A stretch of DNA of 64,000 nt from positions 310,001 to 374,000 of the forward strand of contig JAUSLJ010000033.1 of assembly GCA_030646715.1 (NCBI GenBank), in the 5' to 3' direction. Below are positions 37,215-45,538 of this stretch, one piece after another (positions within the stretch are counted from its first letter, which is position 1; the number at the start of each line of letters is the position of its first letter). The notes under the pieces are model-generated. The model saw only the letters and a list, made by a program, of their open reading frames with translations, was not told the DNA's origin and did no database searches. The position numbers and the translations under genes are program-made. The stretch comes from Agitococcus sp. (lineage in GTDB: Bacteria > Pseudomonadota > Gammaproteobacteria > Pseudomonadales > Moraxellaceae).

Positions 37215-37523
37215 TTACTTCTGCTGTGCAAAAAATGCTTCCAATTGCGCGCGCATATCATTATTCAAATAACAGGTCATAAACTTGCCTTGACGCTCAA
37301 CTCGAATCAATTTGGCATTGACCAATTCTTTAATATGGTGCGAAACGGTCGGCGCGCCAATATTCAGCTTGCTCATAAAATCGGTTAAGCCACAACTGCA
37401 CTCTTTTTCTGTGCCCGAGGCAACGACTTTTTCCCGCAACTGCAACAACTCCACATAAATCTGTAAACGATTAGGGTGAGAGAGGGCTTTAAAAGCCTGT
37501 GCTAAATCGTGAAGATGACTCAA
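37215..37523 (-). CDS. ArsR-family winged-helix repressor
   Basis: A 102-aa dimeric repressor. It shows LAQAFKALSHPNRLQIYVELLQL and the recognition helix region NIGAPTVSHHIKELVNAKLIRVERQGKF. A CSCG motif (about 42-45) just before the helix-turn-helix is reminiscent of metal- or thiol-sensing ArsR proteins, though the classical ELCVCDL form is absent. It diverges from a dehydrogenase/reductase operon, and a perfect palindrome between the two genes is the likely operator. It probably represses both directions until a ligand or oxidant releases it. Confidence 0.92.
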   Translation of the reverse strand: MSHLHDLAQAFKALSHPNRLQIYVELLQLREKVVASGTEKECSCGLTDFMSKLNIGAPTVSHHIKELVNAKLIRVERQGKFMTCYLNNDMRAQLEAFFAQQK

Positions 37524-37583
37524 GAAACACCTCGTCTATAAAATACAGTTCATCGGTTAGCTCTATCATAGCATGATTATAGT

Positions 37584-37615
37584 TTGACAAGTATCAAATT
37601 GACTGATAATTTGAT
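37584..37615 (+). promoter_or_regulatory. Promoter with ArsR-type operator ATCAAATT-N7-AATTTGAT
   Basis: A perfect 8-bp inverted repeat (37593-37600 and 37608-37615, 7-bp spacer) overlaps a TTGACA -35 box (37584-37589) and the likely -10 region (GATAAT at 37605 or TAATTT at 37607). It lies between the divergent ArsR and SDR genes, where binding would block RNA polymerase. Confidence 0.72.
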
Positions 37616-37659
37616 GTTCATCGAACTGATTGTTATTAACCGTCTTTGGAGTTGATCGT

Positions 37660-38445
37660 ATGTTTCATTTTCAGCACAAAACTGCACTCATCACTGGCGC
37701 ATCCAGTGGCATTGGTGAAGCCTTTGCCGAGCAATTAGCACAGCAACAATGTAACTTAGTGATCGTCGCTCGCCGTCAAGACCGTTTAGACAGCTTAAAA
37801 GCGAAGCTAGAACAACAACATGGCATTAAGGTCACGGTTATTAGCAGTGATTTAGCACAACCTTTGGCATCGGCCAGTATTTATCAACAACTCAAAACAC
37901 TCGGCATTGAGGTGAATATTTTAATTAACAATGCAGGTATTGGTCATCATGGGGCATTTTTAGATGTGCCATCGGCTCAACATTTATCCATGTTAGCGAT
38001 CAATATTCATGCCCTGACTGAATTGACGCATCTTTTTGCCTCCGACATGAAGGCGCGTGGGCAAGGTGGCGCGATTTTATTAGTTTCCTCAATTGCGGCA
38101 TTTACGCCGATTCCACAATTCGCTACTTATGCCGCTTCTAAAGCGTATGTATTAAGTTTGGGTCAAGCCTTAAATAAAGAGCTTAAAAATGACCGTATTG
38201 GCGTGACTGTTTTAGCTCCTGGTGGTGTGGCCACCGAGTTTATGGCGGCATCAGGCCAACATATTGATGATTGGCGCACCAAAGCGATTATGACTGCCGA
38301 AGCCGTAGCGCGTGAGTCTTTAGACGCCTTAGCCAAAGGTAAAGCGGTTATTGTTCCCGGCCTATTAAACAAAGCCTCCTCACTCTTTTTGGCTCATGCC
38401 CCCAATGTCGTCACCATGACACTGGGCGAAATGGCGACTAGCTAA
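37660..38445 (+). CDS. Short-chain dehydrogenase/reductase
   Basis: A 261-aa classical SDR, NAD(P)-dependent. The cofactor motif is TGASSGIG, the structural motif NNAG, and the catalytic set Ser in VSSIAA and YAASK. An ARRQDR after strand 2 favours NADP(H). The ATG at 37660 has GGAG 9 bases upstream; an in-frame TTG at 37630 is less likely. It is first in a two-gene operon with a ketopantoate-reductase-like gene and lies opposite the ArsR gene. The substrate is not predictable. Confidence 0.92.
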   Translation: MFHFQHKTALITGASSGIGEAFAEQLAQQQCNLVIVARRQDRLDSLKAKLEQQHGIKVTVISSDLAQPLASASIYQQLKTLGIEVNILINNAGIGHHGAFLDVPSAQHLSMLAINIHALTELTHLFASDMKARGQGGAILLVSSIAAFTPIPQFATYAASKAYVLSLGQALNKELKNDRIGVTVLAPGGVATEFMAASGQHIDDWRTKAIMTAEAVARESLDALAKGKAVIVPGLLNKASSLFLAHAPNVVTMTLGEMATS

Positions 38446-38463
38446 TTTTAGGAAGCAAAAACA

Positions 38464-39426
38464 ATGAAGCAATCTATTTTGATCGTCGGTGCAGGTTCAG
38501 TCGGGCAGGTGTATGCCTATTATTTTGCTCGTGCAGGCCATGATGTACATTTGTTTGTCAAAGAAAAATATATCGCCGAAGCCGAGCAAGGCTTTACTTT
38601 GTATGATTTGAATAAAGACAAAAAACGTCTTCACCCTGTTCACTTTAAAAACTTTCATTGTCATAGCGACTGGTCTAGCGTCGCTACGCAACAATGGCAA
38701 CAAGTTTGGCTCTGTATGTCCAGTACCGCTTTAGCGCAAATGGACTTACAGCCCATGCTCCAAGCCATTGGCGAGGCAACGGTGGTGGTATTACAACCCG
38801 GCCCTGATGATATTCAACAGGTGAAAGCGGTAGCAGGTGATGACCGCGTGGTCGCAGGCATGATTAATATGATTAGTTATCATGCACCCTTAGCAACCGA
38901 AGTTTTAGCCCAAGAAGGCACGGCATTTTGGCTGCCGCCGCTGATTCCTATGCCTATTGATGGTGAACGTCAACGCGCTGAAGATGTGATTCAACTATTA
39001 AAACAGTCAAAAATTCCTGCTTCTTATCAACAAGGATTTGCCGAAAGAGGTATCCATTCGACGGCTTTTTTGATGGTGTTTTTAGCGGCATTAGAAATTA
39101 ATCATTGGCAATTTAAAGCCTTAGGGCAAAACAAAGCCATTCTAAAAACGATGATTGAAGCTCAACAAGAGGCCTTTGCGGCGATAAGCCAACATTACGG
39201 GACAAAACCTGCATTTGCTTTAACCTGTGTAAAAACGTGGATGTTGCCGAGTATGCTCTTTGCTTCGCGTTATATTGCGCCTTTAGATATGGAAACTTAT
39301 TTAGAAGCCCATTTTTCTAAGGTTCGCCCGCAAACGATGGCGTTATTGAATTTATATATTGAAAGGGCAAAACACTATCAGCTTAAACATGAGGCATTGG
39401 CAGGATTGGTTGCTCATATGCAGTAA
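38464..39426 (+). CDS. Ketopantoate reductase (ApbA/PanE)-like protein
   Basis: A 320-aa NADPH-dependent reductase fold. The N-terminal ILIVGAGSVGQVYAYYFARAGHDVHLF is the ApbA/PanE cofactor site, and the C-terminal helical domain carries conserved Lys and Glu residues. The sequence is divergent from true PanE and it lies beside an SDR gene, 18 bp downstream, so it may reduce a different 2-keto compound. AGGAAG lies about 8 bases before the ATG. It is probably controlled by the ArsR-type repressor through the palindrome at 37593-37615. Confidence 0.82.
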   Translation: MKQSILIVGAGSVGQVYAYYFARAGHDVHLFVKEKYIAEAEQGFTLYDLNKDKKRLHPVHFKNFHCHSDWSSVATQQWQQVWLCMSSTALAQMDLQPMLQAIGEATVVVLQPGPDDIQQVKAVAGDDRVVAGMINMISYHAPLATEVLAQEGTAFWLPPLIPMPIDGERQRAEDVIQLLKQSKIPASYQQGFAERGIHSTAFLMVFLAALEINHWQFKALGQNKAILKTMIEAQQEAFAAISQHYGTKPAFALTCVKTWMLPSMLFASRYIAPLDMETYLEAHFSKVRPQTMALLNLYIERAKHYQLKHEALAGLVAHMQ

Positions 39427-39504
39427 GTGATTGTATTTCTTAAGCAATGTCGTTGCAAACAGTGAGTGTTTTTGACGTGACTGTCGCCAAAAAAGGCGGA
39501 AGTA

Positions 39505-39538
39505 CCCCTCTTTCGTAAAGAGGGGTTAGGGGAGATTT
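39505..39538 (+). repeat. CCCCTCTTT...AAAGAGGGGTTAGGGGAGATTT repeat copy
   Basis: A single copy of the family seen at 12359-12462 and 47551-47586: hairpin CCCCTCTTT/AAAGAGGGG and the TTAGGGGAGATTT tail. It touches the 3' end of the minus-strand nhaA, and its last bases lie at the nhaA stop codon. Confidence 0.65.
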
Positions 39539-40716
39539 CAATTAACGGCTTCTTTAGTAACCATTTTCAACCAAATAATACCCAAAATCGCGGCAGCAAC
39601 GGAAGCTACCATAACGGCAATTTTCGAGGCGACGATAATGTCAGGGCTTTCAAATGCCAGTAGCGTAATAAACATCGACATGGTAAAGCCAATGCCGCCG
39701 AGCATTCCCGCGCCAACGATATGAGACCATCGCAAATCGCTTGGTAATTGCGACCAACCTAGAGACACCGCCAATAAACAAAACAAGACAATGCCCACAG
39801 GTTTACCAATCAACAATCCGAGCATAATACCTAGGCTGTTTGATGACATTAAACCTTGCGTCCAATCCGCAGGAATCAGTAAAGCGGTATTGGCCAACGC
39901 AAATAACGGCAAAATACCATAGGCAATGATGCCTGTGAGTTTATGTTCTAAACGGTAGGATGGTGAATGGTCATCGCCATTACCAAACGGAATTAAGAAG
40001 GCGAGTACAACGCCTGTAATCGTGGCATGAATACCTGAGTGCAACATACAGTACCAAGCAACAGCCCCTAATAATAAGTATGGCCATAACAGGTACATTT
40101 TTAAGCGATTAAAAACGCCCAGTATGACAAAAATGCCGATTGCTGCGCCTAAGTAATTCCATGCAATACCCTTACTGTAGAACAGTGCGATGACAACAAT
40201 CGCGCCTAAATCATCAATAATAGCGAGCGCGGTCAAAAATATTTTTAGTGATACAGGTACTCGTTTACCCAGCAGCATCAACACACCCAACGCAAACGCA
40301 ATATCTGTCGCCATCGGGATACCCGCGCCATCTTGGGTAATCGTTCCCTGATTAAACAGCCAATGAATCAGAGCAGGGCAAAACATACCGCCGAGCGCAG
40401 CAAATATCGGCAATAAAGCAGCTTTTAGGTTAGATAATTCACCAATGTAAATTTCTCGTTCAATCTCTAAGCCCACCAGCAAGAAAAAAATGGCCATCAA
40501 GCCATCATTAATCAGATGCTCGACACTTAAACCTGCAATTTGTATGTGCCAAATAGATTGATAGTTATCACTCAGTGGCGAGTTGGCAAGTAGTAAAGAC
40601 AGTAAGGTGCAGGCGATGAGAATAATCCCTGCCTTACTTTCACTGGCTAAAAAACGCTGCATTAAATGTGTTAATACCCATCCTTTAGTAGCCATAGGCG
40701 TATTAGGTTTGGTCAT
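39538..40716 (-). CDS. nhaA: Na+/H+ antiporter NhaA
   Basis: An inner-membrane electrogenic Na+/H+ exchanger of 392 aa with about 12 transmembrane helices. The ion-binding Asp pair is in LAIIDDLGAI. Other NhaA marks are FFLLVGLEIEREIYIGEL and GIGFTMSMFI. It exports Na+ (or Li+) and imports protons, protecting against salt and alkaline pH. AGGGAA lies about 5 bases before the ATG. It is a single gene; no nhaR is near. Confidence 0.96.
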   Translation of the reverse strand: MTKPNTPMATKGWVLTHLMQRFLASESKAGIILIACTLLSLLLANSPLSDNYQSIWHIQIAGLSVEHLINDGLMAIFFLLVGLEIEREIYIGELSNLKAALLPIFAALGGMFCPALIHWLFNQGTITQDGAGIPMATDIAFALGVLMLLGKRVPVSLKIFLTALAIIDDLGAIVVIALFYSKGIAWNYLGAAIGIFVILGVFNRLKMYLLWPYLLLGAVAWYCMLHSGIHATITGVVLAFLIPFGNGDDHSPSYRLEHKLTGIIAYGILPLFALANTALLIPADWTQGLMSSNSLGIMLGLLIGKPVGIVLFCLLAVSLGWSQLPSDLRWSHIVGAGMLGGIGFTMSMFITLLAFESPDIIVASKIAVMVASVAAAILGIIWLKMVTKEAVN

Positions 40717-40839
40717 CTGTTCCCTCTGTTTTAATCTTGATACGAAGTGAGTGAGTATGTGAATAACAAGAAGATTACAGGATTAAAGATAGGAGTGATA
40801 ACTACTAAAACGAAAGTTGATTTGTATTTTTCGTTGGCA

Positions 40840-40879
40840 CTGAGCTTGTCGAAGGGATGAGGGCAGATCGATAAGCTCA
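40840..40879. repeat. CTGAGCTTGTCGAAG repeat
   Basis: The left arm (40840-40854) is identical to one arm of the hairpin at 14827-14868. The right arm (40868-40879, ATCGATAAGCTCAA) is degenerate. It lies between nhaA and the Pal-like gene. Confidence 0.5.
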
Positions 40880-40919
40880 ACAAAAACGGGTTAGCGTTAG
40901 ATTTTTACCGAGTAGAGGA

Positions 40920-41579
40920 TTATTTCTGATAAACAACTTCGACACGGCGGTTTTTAGCCCATGCCGCTTCGTTATGGCCTTCATCAATGGCTTTGGTTTC
41001 ACCAAAACTCACCACCTCAAAACGACTGGCTTTAAGACCGTTGCTGATAAAAAAAGCACGGACGGCGTTACCACGTTTTTCACCTAACGCGAGATTGTAA
41101 TTAACTGTTCCGCGTTCATCGGAGTAGCCTTTTAATACCACTTCGATGGCGGGATTGGCTTGTAAAAACGTCAAATGTGCTTGTAGGACGTTAATATCTT
41201 CGGTAGATAACTCGTCAGAATCAAAAGAAAAATAGACAATTGCTTGTGTCGGTAAGCTCAAGAGGTTGTATTTTTTGGTAATACGTTTACTTTTGCTTGA
41301 AGAAGCGGTTTGTGCCACCGATTTTTTCTTACTGGCTTTGCCAGATGTGCCCGCAGCATCGCTACTGCCAAGGGCATAGTCTGTATTCGGTGTTGGATCT
41401 AATGTCGCTATGTTATAGCTCGAGGCACTACTGTCGCTAGTATCAGTCGAAGAAGGAGTATTGACTGTGCTGTTATCCAGAGGAGTGATAACCTCGCCCT
41501 TTTTTGCCAGAGAGCTGCAACCTGAGAGAGCAATAGCGGTCAGCAAAAGGGATAGTCCACAAATTCGGTAATAAGTCAT
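40920..41579 (-). CDS. Pal/OmpA-family peptidoglycan-binding lipoprotein
   Basis: A 219-aa outer-membrane lipoprotein. The signal ends LSGC (about residue 21). A Ser/Thr/Asp-rich linker of about 90 residues comes next, and then an OmpA-like domain. Pal-type motifs are VYFSFDSDELS, LKGYSDERGTVNYNLALGEKRGNAV and a C-terminal AKNRRVEVVYQ; the Asp and Arg in these bind diaminopimelate. It is longer in the linker than classical Pal (about 170 aa) and is not next to tolB or cpoB, so it may be a second Pal-like anchor rather than the Tol-Pal component. Confidence 0.9.
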   Translation of the reverse strand: MTYYRICGLSLLLTAIALSGCSSLAKKGEVITPLDNSTVNTPSSTDTSDSSASSYNIATLDPTPNTDYALGSSDAAGTSGKASKKKSVAQTASSSKSKRITKKYNLLSLPTQAIVYFSFDSDELSTEDINVLQAHLTFLQANPAIEVVLKGYSDERGTVNYNLALGEKRGNAVRAFFISNGLKASRFEVVSFGETKAIDEGHNEAAWAKNRRVEVVYQK

Positions 41580-41772
41580 AACTAAAAGTCTCTAAAAATT
41601 AAACGATTAGCCAAATGCAAATTAGATGGGAAGACCCAGCACAATCGAGAGATATAGTCTTGTTATTTTGTCTTTTGCTCAAGTAAATGAACCGTAAAAT
41701 TTTCATTAGTCTGAGTGTTTAAGGCGGGGCTTTGTTAAGCTTTCATCTTAGTTTATTGTTCGTGCAGAATTT

Positions 41773-43227
41773 ATGACTCGCTTTAAAAACTACCTCATTG
41801 TCGTGCCGATTTTATTAGGCGCAGCCATGTTTACTCGACTGGTACAACCGTACTTTGATGCCACCAATATTGTGATGGTATATATGTTGGCGGTGGTTGT
41901 GGTGGCCTTTTTTCTGAGTCTAGGCCCTGCGATTATTACTTGTCTGTTGAGTGTAGTGTTATTCGATTTTTTGAATTTACCGCCGTATATGCAATTGAGC
42001 CGTTCACCCAGCGAGTATATCTTCACTTTATTGGTGATGTTGGCTACTGCGGCGACAATTAGTACCTTGGCTGCTCGTCTAAGACAGCAAGCCATTGAGT
42101 CTGAACTTAAAGAGGCGAGAACACAGGCTTTATATGAGTTATCGGCAGAGTTAGCAGAACAGCAGTCGAACGATGATATCATTAAGATTACCGTTAGAAA
42201 TATCAGTCATGCTTTTCGCGCAAATGTTGAGGTGCTGTACCCTGAAAAGAAGACGGTTATCAATTATTGGCCATTTGAAAACACTTCAAGAGATGAGGCT
42301 TTTTCAGGAAAAATTTTACAACACGAAACTGATAAACAAATTTATCTCTGTTTGCCGCTGCATATCAGTCAGCAAATGTATGCCTTGGTTTTGGTCATCA
42401 CCGCGAAACATCAACTAGCAACACCTCATAAATCGACACATTTACAGGCGATGTTGCGTCAAGCATCTTTGGCAATGGAGCGAAATAATTTGCGGCAACA
42501 AATTCAGCAATCCGAGTTGCGTGTCCAAAACGAATCATTACGCAACAATATTTTGAATGCCATTTCCCATGATTTACGAACGCCGTTAGCATCGATAATT
42601 GGCGCGTCATCGAGTTTGCTTAACGAAGGCAATAGTTTTTCTGATGCTTCAAAATTTCAATTACGGACGGTGATTTACGAAGAGTCGCTACAAATGCAAG
42701 GCATGGTCGAAAACTTGTTGGATATGGCCAAGCTCCAAAGCGGAGTCAAATTGTCGCAAGAGTGGCAAGCGATAGAAGAAATTGTCGGTAGTGCGCTAGT
42801 GATTTTGCGCCGACGTATTAAGCGTCATCTGTTAAAAGTGAATGTACCCGACGACTTGCCGCTATTACGTTGTGATAGCGTGTTAATGGAGCGCGTGATT
42901 ATTAACTTGGTTGAAAATGCGGCTAAATATTCGCCTGAGTTGAGCGCTATTACCCTAATGGCTTGTTTAGACAATAATACTATTTTATTTAAAGTGATTG
43001 ACCAAGGTCACGGCATTCCCGAGTTGTTAAAAGAGCGGATTTTTGAACCTTTTTATCAAATTAAGCCAACAACTGCAGGTTTTGGTTTGGGCTTAACGAT
43101 TTGCCGTTCTATCGTTGAAGTGCATGGCGGGCAAATTACGATAGATTCTTCGGCAGATAATGGCACGACCATTACCATTCGTTTGCCTGTAGTGGAAGAT
43201 GCGCCTGTATTGAGTGCGGAGTCATAA
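41773..43227 (+). CDS. KdpD-like sensor histidine kinase lacking the N-terminal KdpD/Usp part
   Basis: A 484-aa membrane kinase. Three to four transmembrane helices at about 5-100 form a DUF4118 region (YMLAVVVVAFFLSLGPAI, FDFLNLPP), as in KdpD. A GAF-like segment is followed by the kinase core with NAISHDLRTPLASIIGASSSL (phospho-His266), NLVENAAKYSP, DQGHGIP and GFGLGLTICRSI. Full KdpD is about 890 aa and has a 400-residue N-terminal KdpD/Usp region, which is missing here. The regulator gene follows directly (2 bp). No kdpFABC genes lie in the window, so the target could be different. Confidence 0.9.
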   Translation: MTRFKNYLIVVPILLGAAMFTRLVQPYFDATNIVMVYMLAVVVVAFFLSLGPAIITCLLSVVLFDFLNLPPYMQLSRSPSEYIFTLLVMLATAATISTLAARLRQQAIESELKEARTQALYELSAELAEQQSNDDIIKITVRNISHAFRANVEVLYPEKKTVINYWPFENTSRDEAFSGKILQHETDKQIYLCLPLHISQQMYALVLVITAKHQLATPHKSTHLQAMLRQASLAMERNNLRQQIQQSELRVQNESLRNNILNAISHDLRTPLASIIGASSSLLNEGNSFSDASKFQLRTVIYEESLQMQGMVENLLDMAKLQSGVKLSQEWQAIEEIVGSALVILRRRIKRHLLKVNVPDDLPLLRCDSVLMERVIINLVENAAKYSPELSAITLMACLDNNTILFKVIDQGHGIPELLKERIFEPFYQIKPTTAGFGLGLTICRSIVEVHGGQITIDSSADNGTTITIRLPVVEDAPVLSAES

Positions 43228-43229
43228 CG

Positions 43230-43925
43230 TTGGACAGTAAACAACAAGTATTATTAATAGAAGATGATGAGCATTTGCGTGTCATGTTATTAACGGCATT
43301 GACCGAGTATGGTCATAAAGTCACCGCTGCGAAAACAGCATCGGCGGCGTTTCAAATTGCGCGCGAGTCAATATTAAATGTTATTTTATTGGATTTAGGC
43401 TTACCTGATTTTGATGGCAATCAATTGATTCCGATGCTTAAAGAGATTTCTGACGCGCCGATTATTGTCATCTCGGCCAGAGATAAAGAAGCACAAAAAA
43501 TAGCGGCTTTAGATGCAGGCGCAGACGATTATTTGACTAAACCCTTTGGCGTGGGCGAGTTGTTAGCGCGAATGCGGTCGGCACTGCGGCGGTCATTACA
43601 GATAGCGCAACCAGTGCCTTCGAGTCGTTATATTTGTCGTGCTTTAGAAATTGATATTCAAAAGCATCAAGTGCTATTTGCGGGTGAGTTAGTTCATGTC
43701 ACGCCAGTTGAGTTTCGTTTATTGACGGTGCTTGTCCGTCATACGGGTAAAGTGATGACTCATCGGCAGTTGTTGCGAGAGGTATGGGGGCCAAATCATG
43801 AAGAAGATGGCCATTATTTACGCATTTATATGCGCCAGTTACGGCGCAAACTAGAGCTTAATCCCGCTGAGCCACAGTATTTGTTGACTGAGCCAGGTGT
43901 GGGGTATCGTTTAGAGTTTGAGTAG
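43230..43925 (+). CDS. KdpE-like OmpR-family response regulator
   Basis: A 231-aa transcription regulator with an N-terminal receiver (LIEDDEHL, phospho-Asp55 in LLDLGLPDFDG, SARD, YLTKPF) and a C-terminal winged helix (VEFRLLTVLVRHTGKVMTHRQLLREVWG, YLRIYMRQLRRKLE). The sequence resembles KdpE most closely. The start is a TTG at 43230; no ATG or GTG fits, and GGAG lies 9 bases upstream. It is cotranscribed with the KdpD-like kinase. Confidence 0.92.
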   Translation: MDSKQQVLLIEDDEHLRVMLLTALTEYGHKVTAAKTASAAFQIARESILNVILLDLGLPDFDGNQLIPMLKEISDAPIIVISARDKEAQKIAALDAGADDYLTKPFGVGELLARMRSALRRSLQIAQPVPSSRYICRALEIDIQKHQVLFAGELVHVTPVEFRLLTVLVRHTGKVMTHRQLLREVWGPNHEEDGHYLRIYMRQLRRKLELNPAEPQYLLTEPGVGYRLEFE

Positions 43926-43951
43926 TAGGTTGGCTAGAGGCGGTATTAAAC

Positions 43952-44395
43952 CTATTTCAATAGCGTACCCGTACTATCTTCAACGTGAATCGTTAACGGA
44001 ATCCCTGCTTGGACACTTTGCGACACAGTACAAAAGTTTTCAAATTGCGCCAAAATATGCGCTAGATTTTCAAACTGATGCGCTTCTTTGCCTAAGTTAA
44101 TACAGGCATTAATGTGAGTGACGCGTAACTGTCTGTTTTCGTTACGTTCAACGACGCCGCTAACAGTTGTTTTAATGGCCTCGGCATTTTGCTTAAATTT
44201 GCGTAAGGAAAATAACAAACTGGCTGATAAGCAATTAGCGACGGCAGCGAGTAAAAAATGCTCAGGTGACGGGCCTGCGCTTTCACCTAAAGGTGGCGGT
44301 AAATCGGCCATAATAGGCGTAAATAACGCACCAAAATCGACTTCAAATTTATAGTCAGTGGTTTGCGTGATGGTGATGGATAGTTGTTCTGACAT
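43952..44395 (-). CDS. OsmC/Ohr-family peroxiredoxin-like protein
   Basis: A 147-aa OsmC-fold protein with the two reactive Cys: ANCLSASL and NFCTVSQS. The family reduces organic hydroperoxides with dithiol help, but this short YhfA-like branch is less well defined. AAGGA lies 8 bases before the ATG. It converges on the KdpE-like gene. Confidence 0.88.
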   Translation of the reverse strand: MSEQLSITITQTTDYKFEVDFGALFTPIMADLPPPLGESAGPSPEHFLLAAVANCLSASLLFSLRKFKQNAEAIKTTVSGVVERNENRQLRVTHINACINLGKEAHQFENLAHILAQFENFCTVSQSVQAGIPLTIHVEDSTGTLLK

Positions 44396-44444
44396 GAGAA
44401 TTTCCTTGTTCTAATCTTTTTGTAATGTAGATGATGAACAGTAG

Positions 44445-44501
44445 GGGCGATTCATGAATCGCCCCAGGTTCAAACGATAAGGGCAAATGATTATTTGCCC
44501 C
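44445..44501. repeat. Two adjacent hairpins of the GGGGCGAT/GGGCAAAT type
   Basis: A perfect 22-bp palindrome, GGGGCGATTCATGAATCGCCCC (44445-44466), is followed by a hairpin GGGCAAAT-GATT-ATTTGCCC (44482-44501). Both lie between the OsmC and bamD genes, which read the same way. No T-run follows, so these are repeats rather than clear terminators. Similar stems occur at 12298-12315 and 55314-55339. Confidence 0.6.
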
Positions 44502-44507
44502 TGCATC

Positions 44508-45371
44508 TCAATGGGTCGATGTTGGAGTTGGAGCAGGTGCATCCACTTGATTTGAATTACCAATCAAATTAAAAGTCGCCATATTGAGCCAAGAGCGTTT
44601 TTCATTTTGCTCGCCTAAATCGACTTTTACACGACCTTTAGCATCAATAAAATCAGGATAACTGGTTTTCAACGCGGCGAGGCTCGTTTCCGCCAAGTCA
44701 GTCATGCCTAATTTTTGGTAACAATAGACTGTCGTCGCTAAGGCTTCGGGAGCTTGTGGTGTTTCGGGATAATTTTCGACCACCCAACGCGCCCGATTTA
44801 ATGCACTAATATACGTACCACGTTTTAAATAATAGCGTCCTGCGTGCATTTCGTTTTCGGCGAGTTGATTACGGATATAAATCATGTGCTGGCGAGCATC
44901 TGGCGCAAACGCACTATTGGGAAAACGAGTCACTAATTCCTTGAAGTTTTCAAAAGCTAAGCGGGAGTTATTTAAATCACGATGAGCCGTATTTAACGGG
45001 ATAAAACGTAAAAAAGCGTCTTTGTCGGCTTCAAAATTCGCTAAGGCACGTAAATAATAAGCGTAATCAATTTGTGCGTTTAAAGGATGCAAACGCATAA
45101 AACGTTCGGCGGCAACAACAGCACCCGCATAATCCAAATGTTTGTAGTGTGCATAAATCACGTCTAATTGTGCTTGTTCGGTATAAGCCCCAACAGGATA
45201 ATGCGATTCTAAGGCTTCTAAATGTTTAGTTGCGGTTTCAAAATTGCCATATTTAAGCGATTTTTGGGCGGCATCATAATAACCCTGTTCGGACAAAATG
45301 CCCTTGCTATCGGGAGCGGTACTACACGCCGCTACGAATAAAGCGACTCCTAACAGAGAAAGCAAACGCAT
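44508..45371 (-). CDS. bamD: Outer membrane protein assembly factor BamD
   Basis: An essential lipoprotein of the BAM complex that inserts beta-barrel proteins in the outer membrane. The 287-aa precursor starts MRLLSLLGVALFVAAC, a lipobox ending at Cys16. The ATG at 45371 has GAGGA 7 bases upstream and is preferred to the longer in-frame start at 45404. The mature part has five TPR-like repeats (YDAAQKSLKYGNFETATKHLEALESHYP, FPNSAFAPDARQHM, YPETPQAPEAL). The gene is divergent from rluD as in E. coli and Pseudomonas. Confidence 0.95.
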   Translation of the reverse strand: MRLLSLLGVALFVAACSTAPDSKGILSEQGYYDAAQKSLKYGNFETATKHLEALESHYPVGAYTEQAQLDVIYAHYKHLDYAGAVVAAERFMRLHPLNAQIDYAYYLRALANFEADKDAFLRFIPLNTAHRDLNNSRLAFENFKELVTRFPNSAFAPDARQHMIYIRNQLAENEMHAGRYYLKRGTYISALNRARWVVENYPETPQAPEALATTVYCYQKLGMTDLAETSLAALKTSYPDFIDAKGRVKVDLGEQNEKRSWLNMATFNLIGNSNQVDAPAPTPTSTH

Positions 45372-45538
45372 ATTTATCCTCAAACCGTGTAAACTGGTAG
45401 TCATCGTAACGGGACTTAAATATTTTGACGAGTTAGCGCGTTTTGTGAAAAAGCGATAAACGTCTCAGTCCTAAAAAAACTGATGCAAAGTATGCCTCAG
45501 ACCCACTATCTTAATCTCTTCTCATACGCTCGCCAAAC

